Shown here piece by piece: positions 35,901 to 48,916 of a DNA stretch of 64,000 nucleotides. The DNA is from Dasyornis broadbenti (Eukaryota; Chordata; Aves; Passeriformes; Dasyornithidae): the NCBI GenBank assembly GCA_013397935.1, contig VZRN01005622.1:1927034-1991033 (forward strand), read 5' to 3'. Every line of letters starts with the position of its first letter. The stretch's first letter is position 1. A program made the position numbers and the translations under genes. The notes under the pieces are model-generated. The model worked only from the letters and a program-made list of their open reading frames with translations. It had not been told where the DNA came from and did no database searches.

Positions 35901-38900
35901 CAGAATTCACATCTTTGATTATGTGATCTAAGATAAGAAGGGGAGAAAGACTGATGTGAAGACAGAGCTTGGTGAGTTTAAATACATTAAAATGCATGGC
36001 AAAGGCAAATGATCAGAATTGCACTTCAGGTTGAGGCTGTTTTCTCTGAGGATTTCTCCTGCTTGGCCAGTAAGAAGCCAATGAGAATGAGGGCTGCAAA
36101 CATCATATGGGAAGAAATGGTACAGCAAATGTCATGGTCTGTGTGTTAACTTGGTTCTTACCACCAGTATTTTGTTCCATCCGTAGATAGAATCCATAAC
36201 CGCTTTTTCCTTTCTGAAGCTCAAGAAGTCGTGGTTTGAGGGGAAGCAACTTTAGGCTGGCGCTCTCCTTGCTCAGTGCCATCCTCTGGCTTGTGAAATA
36301 GCGGTCTGTTTCTTCATTTGAAAGTAGAAACATAACATGATTTTCAGACTTCTTGACCTGTGACAGCACATGCACAGTCTCAGATGTCACCCCTTCAACA
36401 GCATGCAGGAATTGCAGATATTTTGGTAACTGGTGCATGATACATAGTGGGGTCTGGGTGCTGTTGGTCTAGGCCATGCTATCATAAATTGATTTTTCTT
36501 TCCCCCCTCTCCAGTCAGAAATTTGGACCTCGACAGAATCATGGGAATGTAATATATGAAGAAATTTTCTGTATTTCATACTGTATTCCTGACCTATAGG
36601 GAATTATATGTAGAAGGCCGTGGGGGTGGCACATAGTGCTCTAGAATCCAGGGAGCCTCAGTAGATAGTACTTGGCTTTTCTAGGTGTGGAATTGTACAA
36701 TATAGAATTATTGTGCCATCTATACCACTATTTTAGATTACACTGACAGGAGTCAAGTTTCTGTCACTCTAGGCCCTCTTCTGTCTCCCTGTATTGCTGA
36801 TTCTGAGGTGGTTTTTTTCTTGTGTGTCTGTTCAACCCCTCCAAGCCCATCCTTCTCTTAGTCCTTCCTACTCTAATGGGTGCCATTTTTACTCATCTTA
36901 ACCAGTGTCACTCTGCTGCTGATGTTCCAGTAGCTCAACATAAACACAGGTGCTGCCTGATTCCATAGTTAGCCGTGTGCACTGAATGCTGCTGGAATGC
37001 TGGAGTCTCATGGCTCTCTGAAATCTCTTCAGCTCCAGCTGTGTTTTAGCAGTGCCAAGAGCGGAAAGCTGGAAGCCTCATTAGCAACTTTCCTTGCGGC
37101 CAGTTAGTGAAATTACTTGCACAGTAATTTTCATTAGTTTTGGACTTCTTAACAGGAGAGAGGGACTACTGTCTAAAATCATGAATCTTCCCTGCTCCAT
37201 GCTGACTGTGTCATCAGAGGGCTTCCCTTTTCCTGCCCTGGAAACCACATTTGATGACTTGCCCTCCTGCCATTAGGAGCATTTCCAGGACTTCTAGGAA
37301 ATGAATTTATTTAATAGGGTTTCTGGCAACAGTATACTGGTGTTATTTCAAATTCTTTGGCCTGTCTTGATGGCAGTATTCATTGAGAGGCAGCTCAAGA
37401 GGCTGCTTGATAATAGAGCCAATGCAGAGGGCTATGCTGATGTGTTGATGGTACATGAACAGCAGCTCCCAAGATTTACTGTGAAGCGCTTAAATCAGCC
37501 AGCCTGGCCTCCTCAGTAACCCTGATAGGTTGCTGTGAAAGTAGGCCAGAACAGAAGATGAATCAATACCTTTTCCACCACTTCCTCGTGTGTGTCATTT
37601 TCCACATTTTCTCCATTGATTTCAATCAGGCGATCGTTATTCTGGACACCAGCCTTTGCAGCTGCTCCTTCTGATGAAAGCTCTACTATGAACAACCCCT
37701 TCTGTCCTAAAATAAATGAAAATTCATTACACAGGGTAAGTCACTGCAATAGGCTTGAATTTAGTGGTTAAGGAAACTCAGCACTGATGTCCTCAGAGAC
37801 TCTTGGTTTCTGCTTGCCCGCAGATTACAGAAGCACCACAAAAACTTCCACACAGACACTCCTCTGTCTCTTACTGTTCTGGAAAAATCACCTCAGTGGT
37901 GGGGGGAGATATTTGTTCAGTATCTGCAGCTCAAATTGTTGTTTATTTCCCTACCAAGAGCGCAAAGGGGCTCATTAACATAGCTGAAAGGGATTTGATT
38001 CCTGCTCCCTCCCACCCCCTTCTCCCCCCATCATTTTGGAGAGAGTAGCTGCTTTTACTGTTGTTTTATACATTGAATAATTTCCTGTGTTTGGAAGGCT
38101 TCTATATTTGGTCCTTCAATTATATTGCATTCCAAAATACCCTTTAGAGGGCTCTTTAGAGATGATGCTTTCCAGAAGACTTCCCTCTTCTGTTGACTGG
38201 CCTTGGAAGAAAGGCATAAATGGAAGACATTCAAAATTATCTTACAAATCAATTCACTTACAAATCAGGAAAAGCAGCTGTCTAGAACCTCATGTGCTAA
38301 TTCCTGAGGTGCTTTTGAGGAATGGAACAGGACTTAACATAGCACATTGAGTGTGTATCTGGTGTTTGAGCAGGGACTGTAAATTTGGTTTTGTTAAGAG
38401 GACTTAAATAACAAGCAGAAAATAGCTTATTTTTCTCTCTTTTTTTCATCGTTTTTCTACCCCATGAGAAGCATGGTCCTCAGAAAACCTTGCACTGCAT
38501 GTGCTATACAGAAATGCACTGGAGATAGATCTGAACTCATCTTGCTGCTTCTTACTTTCTTTCTGTTTGCAAGAACAGTTTGTGTGTCCCCATTAGCCCC
38601 CACGGGTTCACTGTGGTTGCCTCTATCCCTGCTGCCAAATATTTACAAATATATATCCAATTTCTTCTCTCCAGGCTCTCACCTTCTGTGCTTTTCAGAG
38701 AGAAGCCATAGCCTGTCTCCTCCTTCACTAGGTAGCAGAGCCGGGGCTGTGGAACTGCAGCAGTTCCTCTGTTGGCCATGGATGGTGGGCACTGCTGCTC
38801 CTGCTGTTGTCCTGGTGGTGCCTTTTGACCCAGCTCTTCCAAGTTCACTCCCTCCTTTTGTGCCTTTTCATAGGATGCGTTATCCAGAACAAGGAGTATA

Positions 38901-39449
38901 ATGGAATTCCCGCTGCTTTTGATAATCTCCACCACCTGTAATGGACAAAGGGAAACGGAAGCAGGCACTTGAGTGGTTGAGCTAAAAGCTCTCCCCACGA
39001 AGAAGTGCACTGTCACTGTTTTTGTTGTCTCAACCCCCTGCTCGTGCACTAGGGAGGCACCCCAAAGACATTCCATGCCCGTGGTGGGTAATGAACTGTG
39101 CAGGGGCATACTCAGAGCAGTTGACTCTGCTCTCGGATTTCCTAGCCAGAGATGCCGTAAAAACTGGAAGAGAAAGCTTCACACAGCAGCTGTGGGTAAT
39201 GGGGGCATGGTGTGGATCCCACACTGAACAGAGATGTACCTGTGCATGCTCCTCCTTGTCCACAAAGACCCCATTAACCCTGAGGATTCTGTCTGCATCC
39301 TTCAGGCCAGCCCTTTCAGCTGGGCTGTTGCGTGCCACGTTGCGGATGATGTGCCCTGCGGTGTCCTGCTCAATACGCAGGAGGAAGCCATAGTTCTTTT
39401 GGGGCTTCTTGGTCATTTTACACTCTCGGGGCTGGAGAACAGAAGTCAT
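32912..39449 (-). CDS. PDZK1: PDZK1 (NHERF3/CAP70-type scaffold), 8 coding exons, complete
   Basis: PDZK1 is a cytoplasmic scaffold under apical membranes of kidney, gut and liver. It holds transporters and, in mammals, SR-BI through four PDZ domains. Coding exons in transcript order are 39449-39240, 38935-38683, 37706-37570, 36357-36162, 35927-35731, 35251-35057, 34261-33968 and 32989-32912, all with GT-AG borders and compatible phases. Joined they give 1560 bases, 519 residues plus stop, the same length as I recall for human PDZK1. PDZ1 is about 9-90 (ligand loop YGFLL at 20-24), PDZ2 about 135-215 (GYGF at 145-148), PDZ3 about 243-323 (GYGF at 253-256) and PDZ4 about 366-446 (GFGF at 378-381). 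The start MTSVLQPRECKM parallels the human start. The tail is Ser- and Asp-rich and ends DTKL, a class I PDZ ligand. Each PDZ is split by an intron at or near its alpha1 or alpha2 region, as expected from domain duplication. No disruption was seen. Confidence 0.96.
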
Positions 39450-39476
39450 CTCTACCAGACAGGATGGAAAAGATAC
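39450..39476 (-). other. PDZK1: PDZK1 5'UTR part and acceptor of first coding exon
   Basis: On the minus strand a pyrimidine-rich tract ending tttttactcacag (AG at 39478-39477) precedes 27 untranslated bases and then the ATG. PDZK1 therefore probably has at least one non-coding exon further right in the window; I could not place it. Confidence 0.6.
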
Positions 39477-39976
39477 CTGTGAGTAAAAACAGTAGGCTTA
39501 CCTAGGGTATATTCCCTTTAATTACATTTTGAGCAGGTTTGCTTCAGAATTCTTGGGGTGTCATTTTTTTTGGTATGGAGTTTTTTTTCTTTTGGCCCAA
39601 GGAAATCCAGCTGTGCAAAGTTGAATTTAGTTAACAAGGCTAGGGAGAAGAAACCAAACCCTTTTCCTTGATCCTCCTTGCTTTCTGTCTCTGTATCTCA
39701 AATGAAGTTAAGCAAAATGCAGAACTGAAATAAGAAAAGTCTGCCTGTGAAAACATAGTAAAGATTGAGGAGACTGTGTAATACCAGGATTAAGTCTTAC
39801 AGAGGAAATGAAGTTTTGGGAAAAAGGACTGTAACTGGAGCGAAGGGATTGTTCCGCTCCTTTTGGTATTTGGAAGACCACACATGAGTACCGTCCCCAG
39901 GTTCGATCTCCCCAAGTAATTGACATATTGGAGCTAGTTCACTGAGGGGATTTAGGTTTTGGATCACACATTTAAG
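39477..39976. other. Probable PDZK1 5' intron, nothing recognised
   Basis: No exon or repeat was recognised between the PDZK1 acceptor and the CR1 copy. Confidence 0.4.
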
Positions 39977-40346
39977 GAAGCTGAGAGAGCTGGATTTGTT
40001 CAGTCTCGGGAAGAGAAAGTAAAGGGAAGATCTGATTGATATCTTCCGTCTGCCTAACAGGATTGTGTGGAGAACACAGCCAGACTCTTTGTGGAAGTTA
40101 ACAGTGGGAAGATGAATGGCAACATACACAGGCTGCTGCAAGGGAGATTCCAACTAGACATTCCTAAAGACAGCTTTTCCTCTTGGGGCTGTCAGATACT
40201 ACTAGAAGTGCCCAGAGAGGCTGTGAAATCTCTGTCCTTGGAGATACCTGGATTGGCCCTGAGAAACCTGATCTAAGCTGGCCCTGTTTTATATGGGCTC
40301 CAGGCAACCTCTAAAAGTCCTTTCCTACCTAAACTCTTCCATGATG
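39977..40346 (+). repeat. CR1 LINE 3' fragment
   Basis: In plus orientation it begins gaagctgagagagctggatt, ttgttcagtctcgggaagag, then shows tggccctg and agtcctttcctacctaaact near the end, in CR1 order. The tail repeats have decayed (cttccatgatgtaaa). It is diverged throughout and has no coding capacity. It lies upstream of PDZK1, probably in its 5' intron. Confidence 0.85.
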
Positions 40347-41671
40347 TAAAGAAACTCTGGTTTTGGTGAAGCATATAATGAAGGAATACCACAGATGGAG
40401 GGTAAAGAACAGGTGTGACCAGGGAACATCCCAAGATAGTTGTCCCGCCAAAGATCCATGAAGACAGGGGAATGAGACAACTGAAGATATTTGGAAAATC
40501 CAGGTAATTAGTAAACTTGGTTTATATTTTTCTGGAAAGTTTTTTTTTTCTCTCTCTCTTTACTGACAGAAGTCAGTTCTTTAGATGTGCTGGCAGTTAA
40601 ATCGTTCTGTGATAGCAATCTAGTGAAGAGCCACTGCTGTGGCCGCCTGTGCTGCAGACTGTTTGCTATGGGAGCTGAAGCAGAATTTTTGAGCTTTCTT
40701 GGGCAGCACACAGAACAGCATGGATGTGTGTGGTGTGGGTTTGGCACAGATGTCACCGGAGCTGCAGAATACAGGAATTTCAGCAGCAAGGATATGAAGC
40801 CTGCAGATCATGATTCATTTGTAGTCCTTGGTCAGGTGCCTTGAGCTTTTATGAGCTTTTATGAGTCTTTGTATTGCACTGACATTAACCAATAAAGGGA
40901 TCAACTGCGCTGTTATTTGGACATTGTCTGGAACACATCAGACCATATCAATTGCAAGTACAATTGAAAGCAGTTATTCTTGACAAACACTGGGAATCTG
41001 TGCTAATTCCCAAAATTAAAATGCAAAAGCAGTGCTACACAGAGCTGAAGAAACAGTAGGCTTTTATGGGAAAAATTGTTTCTTCAGAATTTAGAACTGG
41101 AGAGAAGGTATTGCACTGTATGTATGCACTGCATACTACTACTTTTAATCCATCAGAGTTTTACATTCAACATAATTTTTATTGCAAAAAGGAGTTTTCT
41201 AAGGGAAGAGGGATTAGAAAAAAAGGAATTCCTTACCTGTATATCTATGTAGAACAGCCTTCTCAGGGATTCTCTTTTGCTGTTCCTCCTTTGGCTGTAC
41301 GTATAAGTAAGGCTGGACTTTGATTGGGCAAAGGTTGATTTAAAAGATGATTTATTTAACCAAGTTTCACTGAATGCATGATACCTTGATAGGCTGTCTT
41401 GTCCTTGTGGGCAGAAGTATTAATCATGTGCATCTCTTAGCAGCTTTGCATTTTGTCCTAATGATATTGTACTCAAAAACTCAGTCAAGGAGGTCATCTG
41501 AGGCAAGCCTGACCTTTGCTCTGGGCAAGAGCTTCTCTTGCTCTGAGAAATGTCTTGAAGGGAGCAGGTTTGTGCTGGATTGACCTGTGCCAGCAGCATT
41601 TGACTGCAGGCTTGGAAGTCACTGGTTAAAATCTGTGTGGCCATTGTTGGATGCCAAAAAAAAGAAAGAAC
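40347..41671. other. Unassigned sequence upstream of PDZK1
   Basis: Short open frames only; none resembles a protein family I know. No RNA gene or repeat family was recognised. Confidence 0.4.
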
Positions 41672-42587
41672 TGTGGCAGGTTAACCTTGTCCAGCAGCTT
41701 TCACCCCCTTCCTCTACAGGATATGGGGAGAAAATAGGAAGAAAAAGCTTGAAGAATGCAAGATAAGGACCATAACTGGGGGAGATGCAATGAAAAAATG
41801 GGTTTGTGATTGAGGGGTGAGCCCTGACTGTTGAGGCCATCGTGCATGTGAAACATGCACTGCAATTAAATGACTCTTGTAAGCAAAGCCTCCCTGGAAT
41901 GGAGGGATGTGTCTGTGATATCAATATTGTGAGGAATGGCAAATTGGCTACACTGTAGGTGCACTGGGAAAGGTAGTATGGATTGCTCTTCCTTAGGAAA
42001 AGGAAAGTGTATTTGTGGGATTGTCCTTGCTCAGGGACCCAGGTGCACTTGGTGAAGAAGAAAGTGGAAACTGTGGAACCTCAAGGAGATTATCCCTGGG
42101 GGACAATAATCCATTATTTGACTTGTATGGTATAGGAAGAAATACAGCAGCAATCATCTGAACCAACAGAGAACGGGCCTCACCAGCAACCATGTGAGTG
42201 CAGCACTGACCCACCTCAAGTGGTCTTGGTGCTCAACAATCCAATGTGATGCTTCTGCTGTGCTGAGTGATCCCCTTGACAGACAGGACCAAAGTCATCG
42301 ACTGTTCTTGTGGAAATTTGGGGGAGCGAGGGCATGGAATGGGAGAATAACATCTATATATATGTCAAGGGACAAGGTGTAGTGGTTATCGAGGATTTAT
42401 AAACTTGACTATTGGATGTGAAGGTGGTTTAAGTATGTTGGTAAGAAGGGATTTCAGGAAAGAGAAACAGATGGACTGAAAAGGTTTGAGTAGGGTACAG
42501 AAATGAAGCAATGTATGAATGGACAGAGGACACTCTGATGTCTCAGATCACACATGATATGAATGGTGTGGAATAAGGGCTCGAAAT
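41672..42587 (+). mobile_element. Decayed ERV internal sequence preceding the 3' LTR
   Basis: This block has the character of the 3' internal part of an avian class III-like (ERVL) endogenous retrovirus. It contains lysine- and proline-rich partial reading frames broken by many stops, and ends with a purine-rich tract (aataagggctcgaaa) directly before the LTR start, as a polypurine tract should. Its left end starts tgtggcaggttaac, which may be an LTR edge of another copy. No intact gag, pol or env frame exists, so it is not capable of coding. The family name is from memory of avian repeats, not a search. Confidence 0.55.
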
Positions 42588-43130
42588 TGTACTGCGCCTG
42601 GCTGGGATGAAGTTTAGTGTCTCCCTGGCAACCCTCATGGTGATGTGCTTTGCATTTGTGGCTAAGACACTAGTGATGCTATACCACTTTTCTGGCTGCT
42701 GTGGAAGAGTGTTTGCTTTCTCTCACAGCTTTTGCCCCCTCACTCCCTCCCAGACAACAGGGAGGGTACAGAGTGGTGACAGCTGACCCAAACTCTCAAC
42801 AGGGACAAGGGATATTCCACACCACTGGATGTTGTGCTCAGCATTAAAAGATTGGTAAAAGGACGAAAGGCAGTTGATGTGGTTATGGTGGTCTTCCCAA
42901 GCAGCTGTTGTGCATGTTGAGGTGTAGCTTACCTTGAAGGTAGCTTGAGATCTGCCCACTGATGGGAATGAACTCCCATGTTTCTTTACTTGCATGCACA
43001 GCGTTCCTTTCCCTATCAAACTATCGTTATCTCAATGCCTAAGTCTTGCTTTCCTTTTAATTTTTCCCCATTCTGCAGGAAAGGAGTGAGAGGGTGGGTG
43101 TTTGGCTGTTGATTGGGGTCAGTCTGTCAC
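42588..43130 (+). mobile_element. ERV long terminal repeat (3' LTR or near-solo LTR), about 543 bp
   Basis: It is bounded by TG (42588) and CA (43130). Order of recognised parts: a start with ggctgggatgaagtt, a middle with gggacaagggatattccaca and ggtcttcccaagcagctgtt, and an end with gttatctcaatgcctaag, a T/C-rich segment, then ggagtgagagggtggg and gattggggtcag. This matches the common avian ERVL-type LTR pattern. The sequence at the expected poly(A) signal (ctatcaaact) is degenerate. I found no clear target-site duplication with 41671. Confidence 0.8.
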
Positions 43131-46100
43131 AAGAGCATATCTTATCCACAATCCACAAGCATGTGCAGGATATATTTATGGACATGGACTGACCTGATGG
43201 TGTTTCTAATGCAGGGGGAAGACTCCAAATTTGAGATCTCAGAATACCAAGATAATTAATAAACTGACTGTGAGAAGTTCTTGTTAAAAAATCTAATTCA
43301 ATTTTAAAAAGCTTTAAAACTACTTATTTCTCTCATTAACTTGCTGTGGAATTGGATTATTAGAAATAATACCTGTGTTTTTCTTGGCTGTCTGGTCCGA
43401 CTGTTTAATTCGAAGGGAAGGTAATAGAAACGATCATAACCCAAATGTGCTGCAACAGATCACTCACTGATGTTATAAAAGCCTTTAAGTGGATTTGCAA
43501 GCCTGTTGTGACTAGGAGTTGTTCTTTTTTCTACAGCTTCGAACCTACAAAGTGAAGTAAGTGAGCCCTGATGTTGCAAGCACCAGACAAGTCAAACCTG
43601 CCCTGTCCTCTGCTTGCAACCTTTCAAACAACTAAGACAAAGGCTGGATGATGAAGGACATCAGTGGCTCTCAGTTTTGCAGCCAAGCACAGTGCTGATG
43701 GGAACTCTACAAGGATCTCAGGTCAGCGCATGAGGAAAAAACACAGCATTTGAATCAAGATTTATTTTTTCATTGTAGTGCCACTGCGACAGTCGCTTGA
43801 GGTAATTTTGGGTCCCAACAGGACTTTTCAAGAATAAGATGCTACACAAATGTAAAATGCTAGTGAAGCATAGAAATTAAAAAACTCTCCTATCTTTCCA
43901 CTAGTAGAATGAAAATTATTTGAGAATTGATCAGAGTAAAGGCAGATTGCAATATCTTCTTTTCTGGCTCTTGAGCCTTTTGCAAGAGTGTTCTTAAGCA
44001 TATTCATACAGCTACAAAAATGAAGAACATAACTAAGAAAAAGAAATAGAAGATATATTACTTTTTAACACTGTGAAAAGTGATAAAATCTGAAAAAAAG
44101 CCTCTTAATTAACAATATTTCTTTATTGCAGGAGTTGGCCACAGTGACTTAGGTGGTGTGGTTCTGTTAGCACAAGGACTTAGGGTTCTGCTTTCTTCAC
44201 AGTATGCTCCTTTTCAGCTGTAGCCTAGTTGTAGTAATTATGGACCTTTGTTTCTATTGACATGGCATTATCCTGTGGGATAACATTTACAAAATGTTTT
44301 CTGTAATTCTTTTTGCCAAAGCTTTCCTGATGTTTGGTTACAAAAATTTCTGTGAAACTCACCTCTGGTAACAAAAATGGTCAGAAATTAGTGTTTTCTA
44401 GTAGTTATAAGTGTTCATATGGTTTCCTTAGTGTGTTGGGTAAATGAAGGGAAGCACCTTTATTCTTAATTTTGGTGCTTGCTAGGATCTCTGACTGTAG
44501 TAAATTCACAGGTAAACCATATCGTTAATGTCTTTAATACGAGTGTAAAGTTAAAAGGTTCAGTTGACTAAAAGGTGCCTTTTGTTGTTAACATGATTTT
44601 ACAAGTCTAGCCCTAAAATGGAATGAATATAGTTCATATATTTGGTTCTGAAAATAAAGGTGTGCTCAAATGATCTGTAATGCTGCCAGCATTGTTCTGT
44701 TGACAAAAGGTTTATGTGGCTATTTTGGTGTAAAAATGTTCCTTCCTTATGTTGGTGACTCACTTTCTTGCCTGGGAGCATGTACATCCCTTAAAAATTG
44801 ATGTAATGAGGATTTCTAAATAGTGCTTGTTCACCTACATTGTTTACTGTAGACTTGCTGACCACAGGCTCGCTGCTCTCCTTGCAGTGCCATCCTTCTC
44901 CTGGATTCATAACAAAGCAGTTAATGAAAATTCATTTTCAAATGTGTGGTGGAAACATACTTCTTTTGTTCCTGTATTTAAGCTGTTCAAAATCGCTACA
45001 GCCCCTTTCCCTTTGCCCCTTCTTTTGCCAGTGATGGTTTTTCCACTTTAGTCTGGCAAGTGCTGTATAAAGCACCATGTGATTTGGTAATAGAAATATT
45101 TGGTTCACTGAAGTCCTCCTTAATCACGAAGCAAAGTCCATTTGAGCTACCAAATGAATATCCATCAGTCATCCTGTACAAAGTGGAGTGGTAATTAATT
45201 CTTTCTGTTCTGGTGATCACATGCTTCTGACATAGTAAAGAGAGTCAGAGAAAAAAGAAGCGGGGAAGCAAAGATTGCCATCCTGCTGGTTTGCAGAGTC
45301 TAGAGGAAGGAGAGAATACCCCTCCTTCTAGCATTTTGGGCCTATGTCTTCCTAAAAAGTGGGAGGGGAAAAATATCATGGGCTGTCCCTGTGTTCGCAG
45401 CAAAGAGAAGTTTTCCACCCCCTGGACCTGTCAGTAAGGAGTTACAGTGCTACTTCTTTTGCCCCAGGCTTTTGTCTTTGTGCTTTAAATATTGAATTGT
45501 CTTCCCTAGTGCCCTTTTAACTGGAGAATATAAACTCCAAACAATGCTTTCTTCTTTAGAATGTTATGTATTGATCATGAATTGGTGCTTTTAGGTGTAG
45601 AAATTATTACTGAGGAAACAATGAAGTCTGTACGGCTTCTTTTGCTGTCATGTCAGACAGAAATCACTGTTAAAAACCTGGAAATTTCTGTTACAGCAAA
45701 AATTCAAAGGTCTTAAAAATGAGGACTTAGGCAAGCAAGGTAGACGTTTTTTGGTGGAGCTGTGTGTTCTAGTAAATGGCTGTACACACGTGGATATATT
45801 CACATGCATGCACAGCAATCGGGCTGCCTGCAGCACTGTTTGGGTTACTGCAGCTGATGTCGGTGTGATTAATGCTGCTTGAATGGCAATGCCTTTGGAG
45901 TTCTCGTCTTCCCGCTGGCCCTGGTACCTTCACTTTCATTCCAGCTCATCCTGTTGGGCATTTTCTGGATGTTTATCTTTTCAGTTTTGCCTTTCAATTG
46001 CTCTATCATTGGGTACTCTTTGGACATGAAAGATGCTGAAACATAAAAAATAATGTCATAAATTTACAAGTTTGGCTTTTTCCATGCAGCACATGTGTCC

Positions 46101-48906
46101 TTCTTTTGACTATGGAATCTACCCCTATAAAACTGTTCTTTTCCCTTGATCTATGAAAGAACAGTGTAAGCTACTTGCATCTCTGTTGCATGTGCATTTC
46201 TTGCCTTCCGGGGATTGATTTCTGAATTTGACAGTAGACTGTGTTCCTTTTCATTTAAGCTTTTGAAATACATAAATAATAACCACTATGTCTACTTCAC
46301 TATTTTCCTCAAGGAATATGATGTAAAGGTGCTTACACAATTACCAGAGAAAGCAAAAGCTCTTCCTCCAGAAAACAGAGCTCAGCGAGACTGGAAGTGT
46401 CCAGGCCTAAGGCATTGATTTCTTTTTCTCTTCCCATCCTCCATTCTCCCTCTTGCTGCCTGTGTCCCATCTTGCCCCACTCCCACCCCCCAGGTCTGTA
46501 ATTCATGGAGGAAATATCCCTAATTTCTGCATTAACCTCTCTGTAGTATTCAGTGTTTAATTTCACTTTGCCACTAAAAACTCTATTCTGAAATTTTTTT
46601 CCCCTAAGATCAGGCTGAACTGCTATTTGGAGTGCTTGGGTGCTTTAGCCTCAGCTAATTAGGACCTAACTTCTGCATCAAATTTCTTATTGGGTGCATT
46701 CACTCTTGCAGCAAGAAGGATTTAAATTGGACTAGCATTCATTTACCTTTCTATCTGAGATCAGTGAACATAATGGAAAAATCTGAATGTAGCCTTGAAG
46801 GCAAAGAGAAATACAAACTTCCTGTAGGTTTCCATCTTCTTGGTCACTGTATATTGGCTTTTGTGCTGGGAGAACTATTGTGTTCTGCTCTGATGAGGCT
46901 TTTGTGATGCTTATAGAACTTTTAATAGAAACGTGAGGGTGGATAATGCCTGGTCTTTATTAGTTCTTGTCACTTTGCGGCTTTGAAAGGCTCGTTATCT
47001 CTTATCAAAAAAAGGAAATGGCTACTGCTATGTTTGGCACTGCAGAAATGCAGAATGCAGCCCTTTTCCTGTGTAACTATTGAAAACCATTATTATAAGC
47101 TTTGGGAGGGATATAAAGCTAGACCCTATTTGAATCCAAGATTATTTTAATAAATAAAAAAAAGTGTAAAATTAAATTATTTTAATATAGTTTAAAAGCC
47201 AGTAGAACTTGTATGAGCTTATATTTATTATTTTAAAATTCTCTCCAAATAAGCAACAAATCCTACCAGGCAACCATACTTAAGTACTAAGGACAGGATA
47301 AATCTGAATATAATGCATACCTAGAAATAAGGGTGGCTTGATTGTAAAACTGGTTTTGGTGACAGCAGAATTTGTGCCCCTGATTTAACTGGAGGATGAC
47401 ACAAACTTTCTAGAAAAAACCCACCTACATCTTAGCTTACTGCCTGCCTTGAAAATCATCCTGATCATCTATGACTATATCTTGGCCTAAAAAAATGATC
47501 CTAAATGATCCTGAAATGTTGGATTCAGAGTTGGAATGAGTGGGATATGCCCTCTCAAGAAGTAAATACCAGAGAAGGACAAATTAAAAATCCTGTTATC
47601 CACAGACATAGCTGAAGTTACAATAAGCTGTTTCCTTGGCAGGTCATCCAGTGGAGGAAGAATTTAAAGACCTGTGTCACTGGCGAAGCCAGTATGAGGC
47701 TGAATGAAACTCCGGTGTGTGGCATTAAGTTCCAGGTCTGTGTCCTTCTAGCCAGTGACAAGATCCCGAGAAGGTAAGCAGTAAATAATTTATCCTGCAC
47801 TCTTGGTTTTTGGCTTTTATTTTTTAGCCGTTGCAGGGGGCAGTTACACTGTTATCTCTTGGTTTTCATTTGTCTGTGCACATGAGAGATTCCCAGCAGA
47901 GTCCTTTAATGATTTCCTAAACTTAAACCACAACTTCTCACTGAGTCAGATTTTCTCATATTAATGGTTGCATTTTAAGCTGTTGCATGATTTAACTATT
48001 ACACATTTTTTAAGGCTCACTGTGTCCTTTTGAAAAAGAGAATGCTAGAATAGGAACCCTCCTGTAATAAAGGAAAAGGTACCTAGTGGACAATAATGTG
48101 TGTTTATTTTAAGCAAGGTAATTGAAATTGAAGGATGTTGTCATTGTCTTAAACTCTCCTAGGGTTTCTTTAGTGAGTGGCAATAATCTTATTAATCAAT
48201 TATTTTAGTCTGAGGATTTGATCACTTGAATGTGTTAGTCTTTTGATCCACTGTAATACTGTGAAGTTATACATTTAAGCAGCTTAGCTGAATCTGGAGT
48301 GTCGATTTCACAAGGTTTGCTTGACTTTTTTGTTATTTGAGTGACATAATTTTGTTATATTGAGTAAAAAAAAAAGTGCACCTTTCCACTAATTGGTACC
48401 TGGACCTATTCTCTTTACAGTAGCAGAATACATATGTCTTGAGATACAAAATTTGCAAACTCTTTGTGTTCTCTTGAAAATTAATTCTAAATTGCTTCAC
48501 AGCATGATTAATAAAAACAATGATCACTATGCAAAAAAGCCTTATGGTTTAGTTCAATATAGAACTCTTGGGTTTTGATGTTAGTTTTTTCATTTTTTAT
48601 TTTTATTTTTTTATCTTGATATAAGAAAGTAAAACTGACAGCCTATTTGTCATTTCTAAGATATGTAATAATGAAGTGGTACTCTGGAAAAGCAAACCAA
48701 ACAAACTAGGTTTGAAACTGAGGTTAAGCAGGAGGGTAAAAAGGTGCTTTTTTGCTATCATTGAATTGTTTGGATATGTATTTTTCCCATGATGATGCCT
48801 TTTTTTTTTAAACAAAATAGGCTAAAAATATCAGGATTTCAAATTTTATCACTGTTTAATGTTTTGATTTTGTATAAACACACACAAAACCTCAAAACAT
48901 CCTTCT

Positions 48907-48916
48907 CCCCCCCCCC
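48907..48916. repeat. Poly(C) run
   Basis: Ten consecutive C in an otherwise A/T-rich region. A simple homopolymer, prone to length variation and to sequencing error. Confidence 0.8.

Noticed and set aside
39895..39910. ggttcgatctcc resembling a tRNA B box
   Set aside because: No matching A box at the right distance and no cloverleaf could be drawn.
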